This document shows, piece after piece, positions 23,916-32,155 of a stretch of DNA of 64,000 nt (the stretch's first letter is position 1; every line of letters starts with the position of its first letter). The notes under the pieces are model-generated. The model worked only from the letters and a program-made list of their open reading frames with translations. It did no database searches and was not told the DNA's origin. Both the position numbers and the translations under genes were made by a program. Location of the stretch: assembly GCF_013359775.1 (NCBI RefSeq), contig NZ_JABMCI010000053.1:1-64000 (forward strand), given 5' to 3'. This stretch comes from Cellulomonas humilata. GTDB taxonomy: Bacteria; Actinomycetota; Actinomycetes; Actinomycetales; Cellulomonadaceae.

Positions 23916-24831
23916 GGTCCACGTGCGCCCCACGCCCACTGCCACCACGCTGTCGGCCCTCGCCGACGAGGTCCCCCCGGTGCAGCACCGCCGCTCCCCG
24001 TGGCCGGACCGCCGGCGCTCCGCGCTCAAGCACGCCGGGCTCATCGCGCTCTGCGTCCTGATGCTCTACCCGCTGATCTGGCTGCTGGTCAGCTCGTTCA
24101 AGCCGACCGAGCTGATCTTCCGGGACGTGTCGCTCATCCCGAGCGAGATCGACATGACCAACTACTCGGTGGGCTGGAACGCGCTGCAGTACCCCTTCGG
24201 GCGGTACCTGATGAACTCCGCGATCATCGTGCTCGGCTCACTGCTGGGGAACCTGGTGGCCTGCTCGATGGCGGCCTACGCGTTCGCCCGGCTGGAGTTC
24301 CGGGGACGCAAGCTGTGGTTCGCGGTGATGCTCATGTCGATCATGCTGCCGATCCACGTGATCATCGTCCCGCAGTACGTGCTGTTCTCGAAGCTCGACT
24401 GGATCAACACGTTCCTGCCGCTCATCGTGCCGAAGCTGCTGGCCACGGACGCCTTCTTCATCTTCCTCATGGTCCAGTTCTTCCGCGGGATCCCCAAGGA
24501 GCTCGACGAGGCCGCGCGTCTCGACGGCTGCGGGCACGGCCGCATCTACCTGCGGATCATGCTCCCGCTGTCGCTGCCCGCCCTGGCCACCACGGCGATC
24601 TTCACGTTCATCTGGACGTGGAACGACTTCTTCAGCCAGCTCATCTTCCTGATCCGGCCGGACATGTACACCGCTCCGGTAGCACTGCGCACCTTCATGG
24701 ACTCCACGGGCGCCAGCTCGTGGGGCCCGATGTTCGCCATGTCGATCGTCTCGCTCATCCCCGTCTTCCTCGCGTTCCTCTTCGGCCAGAAGTACCTGGT
24801 CAAGGGGATCGCGACGACGGGCATCAAGTAG
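23908..24831 (+). CDS. sugar ABC transporter permease (MalG type), second importer
   Basis: The 307-residue permease has six helices, MLYPLIWLLVSSFKP near the start, and the EAA loop ELDEAARLDGCGHGRIYLRIMLP near residue 200. The unusual cysteine in DGCGHG replaces the alanine seen in its paralogue at 8327. It overlaps the upstream permease by 8 bases and precedes the binding-protein gene by 61 bases. Gene order here is permease, permease, binding protein, the reverse of the first importer operon. Confidence 0.93.
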   Translation: MTEVHVRPTPTATTLSALADEVPPVQHRRSPWPDRRRSALKHAGLIALCVLMLYPLIWLLVSSFKPTELIFRDVSLIPSEIDMTNYSVGWNALQYPFGRYLMNSAIIVLGSLLGNLVACSMAAYAFARLEFRGRKLWFAVMLMSIMLPIHVIIVPQYVLFSKLDWINTFLPLIVPKLLATDAFFIFLMVQFFRGIPKELDEAARLDGCGHGRIYLRIMLPLSLPALATTAIFTFIWTWNDFFSQLIFLIRPDMYTAPVALRTFMDSTGASSWGPMFAMSIVSLIPVFLAFLFGQKYLVKGIATTGIK

Positions 24832-24892
24832 CAGTCCTAGTTCCGCCGGCCTTGAGACAGCACACCGTCGTCCTCGTCACCCAAGGAGAACC

Positions 24893-26203
24893 ATGCGACC
24901 CCGTCCGTCCTTCCGCGCAGCTGCCGTGCTTGCCGTCGCGGCCCTCGCGCTGACCGCCTGCGCGGGCTCGTCCGACGAGCCCGCCGCCACGCCCACCTCG
25001 TCCGGCCCGCCGGAGCCCGTCGAGATCCGCTTCTCCTGGTGGGGCTCCGACACCCGCCACGAGCTGACCCAGCAGGTGCTCGACAAGTTCACGGAGAAGT
25101 ACCCGCACATCACCGTGGTCCCGGACTACACCGACTGGAACAGCTACTTCGACAAGCTGGGCACCGCGGTCGCCGGCGGGGACGCACCCGACGTCATCAC
25201 GCAGGAGGAGCGGTTCCTCAACGAGTACGCCTCGCGCGGGGTGCTCGCCGACCTCAACGAGCTGGGCCTCGACACCTCGAAGATCGACGAGGGCGTCCTC
25301 CAGTCCGGCACCATCGACGACGCCCTCTACGGCGTGGCCACCGGCGTCAACGCGTACGCGATCGTCGCCGACCCGACCGCGTTCGAGGCGGCCGGCGTCG
25401 AGCTGCCCGACGACAAGACGTGGACCTGGGACGACTACGTCGAGATCGCCGACCAGATCTCCGCGGCGACCGGCAAGGCCGTGTACGGCGCGCAGGACTA
25501 CGGCTTCAACGAGCCCGGGTTCTCGATCTACGCCCGCCAGCGCGGTGAGTCGCTGTACACGGAGGACGGCAAGCTCGGGTACGACGACAAGACGATCGCC
25601 GAGTGGTGGCAGCACTCGCTCGACCTGCAGGAGGGTGGCGGCCAGCCCGACGCCGCCACCACGGTCGAGGTCGACGCCGGCGGACCGGAGCTGTCGCTCG
25701 TCGCCACCGGCAAGGGCGCCATGGCGTGGTTCTGGACCAACCAGCTGACCGCGATCACCAACGCGTCCGGCAAGGAGCTCAAGCTGCTCCGCGTCCCGGG
25801 CGAGTCGGAGGAGGACCGCACCGGCATGTACTTCAAGCCGGCCATGTTCTACTCCGTCTCCGCCAAGTCCGAGCACCCGGAGGAGTCCGCGCTGCTGATC
25901 GACTTCCTGCTCAACGACCCGATCGCCGGCGAGATCATCCTGTCCGACCGCGGTCTGCCGGCGAACACCGACGTCCGCGCCGCCGTGGAGGACAAGTTCT
26001 CCGCCACCGACAAGCAAGCCGCCGAGTTCCTCGCCGGTCTCGAGGGCGAGATCGTCGACGGCCCTGCGGTCCCGCCCGTCGGTGCCGGTCAGGTCGCCGA
26101 GATCACGCGCCGCATCAACCAGGAGGTCCTGTTCGGCCGGATGACCCCGGCCGACGCCGCCAAGCAGTACCGCCTCGAGGTCGAGTCGGCCATCGGCAGC
26201 TGA
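24893..26203 (+). CDS. extracellular sugar-binding lipoprotein, second importer
   Basis: The 436-residue solute-binding protein has a lipoprotein signal with lipobox LTAC (lipidated Cys at residue 23) followed by a Ser/Thr/Pro linker. The mature domain starts EIRFSWWGSDTRHELTQQVLDKF and has the bacterial family-1 solute-binding fold, including FNEPGFSIYARQRGESLY and MAWFWTNQLTAI. AAGGAGAACC immediately precedes the ATG. It lies last in its operon, 61 bases after the second permease, so it may also have its own expression signal. It shares the SWWG and FxExYP-type features with the other binding protein but the two are clearly divergent. Confidence 0.93.
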   Translation: MRPRPSFRAAAVLAVAALALTACAGSSDEPAATPTSSGPPEPVEIRFSWWGSDTRHELTQQVLDKFTEKYPHITVVPDYTDWNSYFDKLGTAVAGGDAPDVITQEERFLNEYASRGVLADLNELGLDTSKIDEGVLQSGTIDDALYGVATGVNAYAIVADPTAFEAAGVELPDDKTWTWDDYVEIADQISAATGKAVYGAQDYGFNEPGFSIYARQRGESLYTEDGKLGYDDKTIAEWWQHSLDLQEGGGQPDAATTVEVDAGGPELSLVATGKGAMAWFWTNQLTAITNASGKELKLLRVPGESEEDRTGMYFKPAMFYSVSAKSEHPEESALLIDFLLNDPIAGEIILSDRGLPANTDVRAAVEDKFSATDKQAAEFLAGLEGEIVDGPAVPPVGAGQVAEITRRINQEVLFGRMTPADAAKQYRLEVESAIGS

Positions 26204-26220
26204 CCCACCAGCACCACCGG

Positions 26221-26393
26221 CGACGTCCGCACTCCCGGGGCCCCCACCCCGCAGGAGTGCGGACGTCGCTGCATGCAGGGCGGTTGCGTCCGCACTCGTG
26301 CGGGTTCCCACCCGCAGAAGTGCGGACGTTGCTGCATGCAGAGCCGCTGCGTCCGCACTCGTGTGGGTTCCCACCCGCAGGAGTGCGGACGTT
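26221..26393. repeat. three-unit array of GTCCGCACTC hairpins
   Basis: Units at about 26221-26268, 26287-26330 and 26350-26393 each pair a CGTCCGCACT arm with an AGTGCGGACG arm. The loops of units 2 and 3 are almost identical (GTGCGGGTTCCCACCCGCAG type). Spacers between units carry the palindrome TGCATGCA (26270-26277 and 26333-26340), so the repeat period is about 62 bases. The array sits between convergent stops at 26203 and 26409, like the related pair at 13123-13231. It has no spacer diversity, so it is not CRISPR. Confidence 0.85.
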
Positions 26394-26408
26394 GCGGGGT
26401 GGCGGGGC

Positions 26409-27545
26409 TCAGGCGCTGGCGCGGATGCGGAGGGTCGGCTCGAAGATCGTCGACGTCACCCGGCGGCCCGGGTCCGCGATGGTGTCCAGCAGGATGCGGG
26501 CCATCTCCGCGGCCATCTCCTCGATCGGCTGCCGCACGGACGTGAGCGCGGGACGGGACAGGGCGCCGAGCGAGCTGTCGTCGAACCCGATGACGCGCAC
26601 GTCCTCGGGCACCCGGCGGCCGGCGGTCTGCAGTGCCTGGATCGCGCCGAGCGCCATGAGGTCGTTGGACGCGAACACCCCGTCGAGGTCCCCGTACCCG
26701 TCGAGCAGCGCGGTCATGGCAGCCACCCCGCTCTCGTACGTGAAGTTGCCCCCGGCGGTCGGCACGAACGCCTGACCGTGCCGGGCCATCGCGTCCTGGA
26801 ACCCGGACAGCCGGTCCTGGGCGGACGGCACGTCGAGCGGGCCGGAGATGGCCGCCACGTGCCGGCACCCCCGCGTCACCAGGTGCTCGGCGGCCAGCCG
26901 GGCTCCGTCACGGTTGGCGACATCCACGAAGCTCAGCGGGATCGGCCGGCCGGGCCGGGCGAACACGACTGCCGGCAGCCCGGCCTCGACGAGCAGCCCC
27001 GGCATGGGGTCGTCACCCCGGGTGGACACCACGAGCGCGCCGTCGGCGTTGCCGTTGCGCAGCGACGAGAGCACGCGCGACCGGTCGGCGTCCGTCTCCG
27101 CGAGCATGAGGATCGGGTCGACGGCGTGCGGTCGCAGGGCGCGCAGCATGCCGCCGACGACGCGTCCGAAGAACGGGTCGGCGAAGTCGATGGTCGACGG
27201 CTTCCCCTGCTCCTCCGCGCCGGACACCACGACGATCACCGCCCCGGTCCGCCGGGTGACCAGGGATCGGGCCGCGAGGTTGGGCACGTAGCCCGTGGTG
27301 GCGATGGCCTCCCGGACGACCGCCTGGATCTCGGCGGCGACCCGGCGCTGCCCGTTGACCACGCGGGAGACGGTGGCGCGTGAGACGCCGGCCACGCGGG
27401 CGACGTCCTCGAGGGTGGGTGCACCCGAGCCGGACGCGCGGGGGGCGCCGGCCACGGGGAGGCCCGTCGGCGGGGTCGCCTCGAGCGTCCCCGCGTGGAC
27501 GCGCGCGGCCGCAGCCGGTGGCGCGTCGGCGGGGTCGTCTGCCAT
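26409..27545 (-). CDS. LacI-family transcriptional repressor
   Basis: The 378-residue repressor has its helix-turn-helix near residues 43-65 (TLEDVARVAGVSRATVSRVVNGQ), then the hinge (GYVPNLAARSLVTRRTGAVIVVV) and a ligand-binding domain ending VRVIGFDDSSLGALSRPALTSVRQP. An Ala/Pro/Thr-rich extension of about 42 residues precedes the DNA-binding part; a later start is possible but no better start codon with a ribosome site was found. It is divergent from the secreted CBM32-type glycosidase gene at 27871. Two perfect AGAGCGCTCT palindromes lie between them, the first 22 bases from its own start, so it probably represses itself and the secreted enzymes. Confidence 0.92.
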   Translation of the reverse strand: MADDPADAPPAAAARVHAGTLEATPPTGLPVAGAPRASGSGAPTLEDVARVAGVSRATVSRVVNGQRRVAAEIQAVVREAIATTGYVPNLAARSLVTRRTGAVIVVVSGAEEQGKPSTIDFADPFFGRVVGGMLRALRPHAVDPILMLAETDADRSRVLSSLRNGNADGALVVSTRGDDPMPGLLVEAGLPAVVFARPGRPIPLSFVDVANRDGARLAAEHLVTRGCRHVAAISGPLDVPSAQDRLSGFQDAMARHGQAFVPTAGGNFTYESGVAAMTALLDGYGDLDGVFASNDLMALGAIQALQTAGRRVPEDVRVIGFDDSSLGALSRPALTSVRQPIEEMAAEMARILLDTIADPGRRVTSTIFEPTLRIRASA

Positions 27546-27566
27546 GCCCGCAGGCTACCAGTGCCG

Positions 27567-27578
27567 GAGAGCGCTCTC
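27567..27578. promoter_or_regulatory. LacI-type operator GAGAGCGCTCTC
   Basis: A perfect 12-base palindrome 22 bases upstream of the LacI gene start. Its core is shared with the site at 27741-27750. Confidence 0.7.
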
Positions 27579-27740
27579 GCGAATTCGAGGACTCGTCGAG
27601 GCGTTTCCGCAAGGAGTTCTCCCATCGCCTGGGCTATGCGAGCGGGTGAGAAGGGGTATACCGTCCGTCCGGGAGTCAAAGCGGGCACAACCCACCCCCA
27701 CCACGTGCGATATCGCCGCCCCAGACTCGGTCTCGGCGAT

Positions 27741-27750
27741 AGAGCGCTCT
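27741..27750. promoter_or_regulatory. LacI-type operator AGAGCGCTCT
   Basis: A perfect palindrome (flanked T...C) 121 bases upstream of the GTG start at 27871, in promoter range for the secreted glycosidase gene. Its centre is 173 bases from the 27567-27578 site, allowing looping. The rest of the 325-base gap between the LacI gene and the glycosidase shows no gene. Confidence 0.65.
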
Positions 27751-27870
27751 CCCAGCACCACCGGCATCAGCTCAACGACGAACTGCACGCCCGGCACACG
27801 GACCGACGACGAGATCGACTGCGGAGCGACCTCCCGTCCCCCGGCCAGGCAGGCCCCGGAGGAGACACCT

Positions 27871-30504
27871 GTGTTCACGACCACCACCCCTCGCCCCACC
27901 AGGACCGCACCCCCACCCGGCCGCAGTCGGCGACTGCTGGGTGTCCTGGCCGCCGCCGCGCTCGTCGCCGCCGGCATCGGCATCCCCGTCGCCGCCGCGC
28001 AGGCAGCGCCCGTGCTGCTCTCGCAGGGCCGCACCGTGACGGCCTCGTCCACGGAGAGCGCCGACTACACGCCGGCCTCCGCCGCAGTGGACGGCAACGC
28101 CGGCACCCGCTGGGCCAGCCTGGCGTCCGACGCCCAGTGGCTGACCATCGACCTGGGGGCGACCGCGCAGGTCGAGCAGGTCGTCCTGACCTGGGAGGCG
28201 GCCTACGGGTCGGGCTACCAGCTCCGGACCTCGGACAACGGCACGTCCTGGACGAGCATCTACACGACGACCACCGGAAAGGGCGGCAAGGAGACGCTGA
28301 ACGTGACCGGCAGCGGCCGGTACGTGCAGCTGCTGGGCACCAAGCGCGCCACCGGCTACGGCTACTCGCTGTGGGAGGTGCAGGTCTACGGCACCCCCGG
28401 CGGGACGCAGCCCCCGACCGGCACCTGCGGGACGGCCAACGTGGCGCAGGGCAAGACCGCGACCGCGTCGTCGTCCGAGCAGGGCGCCGGCACCGCGGCC
28501 GGCCTCGCGGTCGACGGCAACGCCGGCACGCGCTGGGCGAGCACGTTCGCCGACAACCAGTGGTGGCAGGTGGACCTCGGCGCCAGCCAGGCGGTCTGCA
28601 ACGTCACGCTCAGCTGGGAGGGCGCGTACGGCAAGGCGTTCCGGGTCCAGGGGTCGGCGGACGGGACCACGTGGACGACGCTGTCGACGATCACCAACGG
28701 CACGGGCGGCACGCAGTCGATCGCGGTCAGCGGCACGGCCCGGTACCTGCGGCTCGACCTGCAGACCCGCGCCACGGGCTACGGCTTCTCGCTCTGGGAG
28801 GTCGCCGTCCGCACGACCGGCACGACGACGCCTACCCCCGACCCGACCGGCCCCACCGGTCCGGCGGACGGCAAGGTCCGCGTCGCGGGCAGCCAGGGGA
28901 ACTGGGCGCTGCTGGTCAACGGCCAGCCGTGGGTGACCAAGGGCATGACGTGGGGGCCGGCCCCGGCCGACTTCCCGCAGCACGCCGCCAACCTCAAGGC
29001 GATGGGCGTCAACACCATCCGCACGTGGGGCACCGACGCGGGATCGAAGGTGCTGCTCGACGCGGCCGCGGCCGCGGGCATGCGCACGGTGGCCGGCTTC
29101 TGGCTCGCCCCCGGTGGCGGCCCCGGCTCGGGCGGCTGCCCGAACTACGTCACCGACACGGCGTACAAGACGGCCTCGATGAACGACATCGTCACCTGGG
29201 TCACCGCCTACAAGGACAACCCCGGCGTGCTCATGTGGAACGTCGGCAACGAGTCCCTGCTCGGCCTCGGCAACTGCTACTCCGGTGCCGAGCTCGAGGC
29301 CCAGCGCACCGCCTACGCGACGTTCGTCAACGACGCGGCCAAGCGGATCCACCAGATCGACCCCACCCACCCGGTGACGTCGACCGACGCCTGGAGCGGC
29401 GCGTGGCCGTACTACAAGGCGAGCGCTCCCGACCTGGACCTCTACGGCCTGAACGCCTACAACGCGGTGTGCGACGCCAAGGCGACATGGATCGCCAGCG
29501 GCTACACCAAGCCGTACCTCATCACCGAGGGCGGTCCGGCCGGCGAGTGGGAGGTCCCGAACGACGCCAACGGCGTGCCCGACCAGGGGACCGACGTGCA
29601 GAACGCGGCCGGCTACACGCGGGCGTGGGACTGCATCAAGGCGCACCCCGGGGTCGCCCTGGGCGCCACCCTGTTCCACTACGGCAACGAGGGCGACTTC
29701 GGCGGCATCTGGTTCAACGTGAAGCCGGGCAACAACAAGCGCCTCTCGTACTACGCGATCGCCAAGGCGTACGGCGGCTCGGCCGGAGCGGCGGGGACCA
29801 ACACTCCCCCGACGTTCAGCGCGATGACCGTGCCCAACAGCGGCAACGTGGTGGCCGGCTCGACGTTCACGGTCAACGCGGCCGCGACCGACCCCAACGG
29901 TGACCCGATCACCTACAACGTGCTGCTGAACAGCAAGTACGTGAACGACTCCGGCGGCCTGGCCCCGGCGACGTTCACGCGCAGCGGTACGACGTTCTCG
30001 GTGACGGCCCCGCAGACGCTGGGCGTCTGGAAGGTCTACGTGTTCGCCGAGGACGGCAAGGGCAACGTGGGCGTCGAGACGAAGTCGTTCCGCGTCGTCC
30101 CGCCGGCCGTGGGCGGCACCAACATCGCCCAGGGCCGCACCACCACCGCGTCGTCGTTCGACCCGTACAACGGCAACTTCACGCCGGGTCAGGCGACGGA
30201 CGGCAGCTACTCGACGCGATGGGCCAGCAGCTGGGCCGACGACGAGTGGATCCAGGTCGACCTGGGCTCGGTCCGGTCGTTCTCCTCGGTGCAGCTGGTG
30301 TGGGAGTCCGCGTTCGGCAAGGGCTACCGCATCGAGACGTCGAACGACGGGAACACGTGGTCGACCCTGACCACGGTAACCGCGGGCGACGGGAACGTCG
30401 ACACCCTGAACACCGCCGGCTCGGCCCGCTACGTGCGGGTGCACGGGACAGCCCGCGGTACCGCGTACGGCTACTCGCTGTACGAGCTGGGGATCTACGC
30501 GTAG
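27871..30504 (+). CDS. secreted glycoside hydrolase (clan GH-A fold) with three F5/8 type C domains
   Basis: The 877-residue secreted enzyme has, in order, a signal peptide (1-45, ending AQAAP), two discoidin/CBM32-like domains (46-173, 186-310), a TIM-barrel hydrolase (about 325-650), a linker beta-sandwich (about 655-745) and a third discoidin domain (749-877). Catalytic candidates are Glu461 in WNVGNESLLG (acid/base) and Glu553 in LITEGGPAGEWE (nucleophile), the spacing expected in clan GH-A. The exact family (GH2-, GH5- or GH72-like) cannot be fixed by eye. The GTG at 27871 follows GGAGGAG; the longer frame upstream is not coding. It begins a run of three tandem genes with related discoidin domains and lies under a LacI operator. 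Confidence 0.88.
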   Translation: MFTTTTPRPTRTAPPPGRSRRLLGVLAAAALVAAGIGIPVAAAQAAPVLLSQGRTVTASSTESADYTPASAAVDGNAGTRWASLASDAQWLTIDLGATAQVEQVVLTWEAAYGSGYQLRTSDNGTSWTSIYTTTTGKGGKETLNVTGSGRYVQLLGTKRATGYGYSLWEVQVYGTPGGTQPPTGTCGTANVAQGKTATASSSEQGAGTAAGLAVDGNAGTRWASTFADNQWWQVDLGASQAVCNVTLSWEGAYGKAFRVQGSADGTTWTTLSTITNGTGGTQSIAVSGTARYLRLDLQTRATGYGFSLWEVAVRTTGTTTPTPDPTGPTGPADGKVRVAGSQGNWALLVNGQPWVTKGMTWGPAPADFPQHAANLKAMGVNTIRTWGTDAGSKVLLDAAAAAGMRTVAGFWLAPGGGPGSGGCPNYVTDTAYKTASMNDIVTWVTAYKDNPGVLMWNVGNESLLGLGNCYSGAELEAQRTAYATFVNDAAKRIHQIDPTHPVTSTDAWSGAWPYYKASAPDLDLYGLNAYNAVCDAKATWIASGYTKPYLITEGGPAGEWEVPNDANGVPDQGTDVQNAAGYTRAWDCIKAHPGVALGATLFHYGNEGDFGGIWFNVKPGNNKRLSYYAIAKAYGGSAGAAGTNTPPTFSAMTVPNSGNVVAGSTFTVNAAATDPNGDPITYNVLLNSKYVNDSGGLAPATFTRSGTTFSVTAPQTLGVWKVYVFAEDGKGNVGVETKSFRVVPPAVGGTNIAQGRTTTASSFDPYNGNFTPGQATDGSYSTRWASSWADDEWIQVDLGSVRSFSSVQLVWESAFGKGYRIETSNDGNTWSTLTTVTAGDGNVDTLNTAGSARYVRVHGTARGTAYGYSLYELGIYA

Positions 30505-30524
30505 CCACGCGTAGCCACTAGAGC

Positions 30525-30558
30525 GTGCCCGGGGCGGGCGGCCACCCGCCCCGGGCAC
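30525..30558 (+). terminator. GC-rich hairpin terminator
   Basis: A perfect 14-base inverted repeat (GTGCCCGGGGCGGG and complement) with a 6-base loop, 20 bases after the stop at 30504. It separates this gene from the next, so the tandem CBM32-type genes are probably separately terminated. Confidence 0.75.
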
Positions 30559-30657
30559 CACCCCTCGGCCAACCCCTCACAGAGCCGATACGCCGAAGGT
30601 TCGTGTGCATCGTCGCACCTCCTTCGGGTCTGTCCGATCCCTCCTGAAGGAGACCTC

Positions 30658-32046
30658 ATGCCCACCCATCTCCACGCACCACGCTCCCGGAAGGCCCGGG
30701 CCTGGCTGGCTGGGACGCTGTCCGCGGTGCTCGTCGCGACCGGTCTCGGCGTCGCGATCGCCACGGCCGCGAGCGCCGCACCCGTCAACATCTCGCAGGG
30801 CAAGCTCGCCACGTCCTCGTCGGCGGAGGGCCCGGACTTCACCGCGTCCAAGGCGGTCGACGGCAACAACGGCACCCGCTGGGCCAGCCAGTTCTCCGAC
30901 GCGCAGTGGATCCAGGTCGATCTGGGCGCCACCGCCACGGTCGACCGCGTCGAGCTGCGCTGGGAGGCGGCCTACGCCAAGGCGTTCCAGGTGCAGCTCT
31001 CCCCGAACGGCACCACGTGGACGACGGTCGCCACGGTCACCAACGGCACCGGCGGCAACCAGACGGTCGCAGCGCCGGGCACCGGCCGCTACCTGCGCCT
31101 CAATCTCACCGCCCGTGGCACCGGCTACGGCTACTCGCTGTGGGACCTCGCGGTGCTCGGCACGGGGGGCGCGACGACGGCCCCGCACACGCCGAAGCCG
31201 CTGCCTCCGGCCCCGCCGGGCGCCGACACGTCGGTGACGCACCACGAGTTCCAGGCCAACTGCACCCCGACGCACACGCTCAACGACGACCCGATCGTCT
31301 ACCCGGGCCAGGCGGGCGCGTCGCACAGCCACACGTTCCTGGGCAACCGCTCGACCAACGCGAACACCACGACTGCGTCGCTCCTGGCCGCCAACAGCAC
31401 CAGCTGCACGGTCCCGCAGGACGAGTCGGCGTACTGGTTCCCGACGCTCATGCGCGGCGAGAACAAGGTCGTCGCCAGCAACGAGCAGACCATCTACTAC
31501 AAGGCCGGGATCATCGACTACAAGAAGGTCGTCCCGTTCCCGCAGGGTCTGCGGTACCTCGTCGGCAGCATGACGGCCACGCAGGAGGAGTTCCGGACGG
31601 CCCCCGGCACGGTCGAGGGCTTCGAGTGCGGGAACAGCTCGTTCAACTGGGACATCCCTGCGACCTGCCCCATCGGTTCGCAGCTGAACGTCCGCTACCA
31701 GGCACCCAGCTGCTGGGACGGCGTCAACCTGGACTCCGCCAACCACAGGAGCCACATGGCGTACCCGGTCAACGGTGAGTGCACCGCGAGCCACCCGGTC
31801 GCGGTGCCGATGATCGAGTTCAAGCTCTCCTGGCCGGCCGACGGGAACATGTCGGACGTCCGGTTCTCCAGCGGTCGTGGGTTCTCGTTCCACTACGACT
31901 TCTTCAACGCGTGGGACCCGGCCGTGCTCCAGGCCCTGACCGAGCACTGCATCAACGGCGGTCTGCAGTGCAACCCGCGCGGCTACGACCTGTACAAGCC
32001 GTGGGCCGGAGCGGTCCTGGACGCCAGCTACAACCTCATCCCGTAG
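30658..32046 (+). CDS. secreted F5/8 type C plus DUF1996 protein
   Basis: The 462-residue secreted protein has a signal peptide (1-40, ASAAP cut), one discoidin/CBM32-like domain (41-168, ending GTGYGYSLWDLAVLG), a Pro-rich linker, and a DUF1996 domain (about 195-461). DUF1996 features seen: HEFQANCTPTHTLNDDPIVYPGQ, SHSHTFLG, YWFPTLM and SHMAYPVNGECTASHPV. DUF1996 is known from fungi and actinobacteria and its activity is undetermined; the conserved His, Asp and Cys residues suggest a metal or catalytic site. AAGGAG precedes the ATG. Its discoidin domain is very close to those of the flanking genes, so the three likely bind the same glycan. Confidence 0.9.
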   Translation: MPTHLHAPRSRKARAWLAGTLSAVLVATGLGVAIATAASAAPVNISQGKLATSSSAEGPDFTASKAVDGNNGTRWASQFSDAQWIQVDLGATATVDRVELRWEAAYAKAFQVQLSPNGTTWTTVATVTNGTGGNQTVAAPGTGRYLRLNLTARGTGYGYSLWDLAVLGTGGATTAPHTPKPLPPAPPGADTSVTHHEFQANCTPTHTLNDDPIVYPGQAGASHSHTFLGNRSTNANTTTASLLAANSTSCTVPQDESAYWFPTLMRGENKVVASNEQTIYYKAGIIDYKKVVPFPQGLRYLVGSMTATQEEFRTAPGTVEGFECGNSSFNWDIPATCPIGSQLNVRYQAPSCWDGVNLDSANHRSHMAYPVNGECTASHPVAVPMIEFKLSWPADGNMSDVRFSSGRGFSFHYDFFNAWDPAVLQALTEHCINGGLQCNPRGYDLYKPWAGAVLDASYNLIP

Positions 32047-32063
32047 TCCGACACCCCTCGACG

Positions 32064-32104
32064 CACGGCCCGGCCGTCCCCGCATCAGGCCCGGCCGGGC
32101 CGTG
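32064..32104 (+). terminator. hairpin terminator
   Basis: Arms CACGGCCCGGCC (32064-32075) and GGCCGGGCCGTG (32093-32104) enclose a 17-base loop, 17 bases after the stop at 32046. Confidence 0.6.
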
Positions 32105-32155
32105 CTCCCACCGGTGTCCGGCAACGAGGCCGGCACCCGATCCGTGAGGAACCCC

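Noticed and set aside
26221-26393. Possible CRISPR array
   Set aside because: The three units are hairpins with near-identical loops and near-identical short spacers; there are no diverse spacers and no cas genes nearby.
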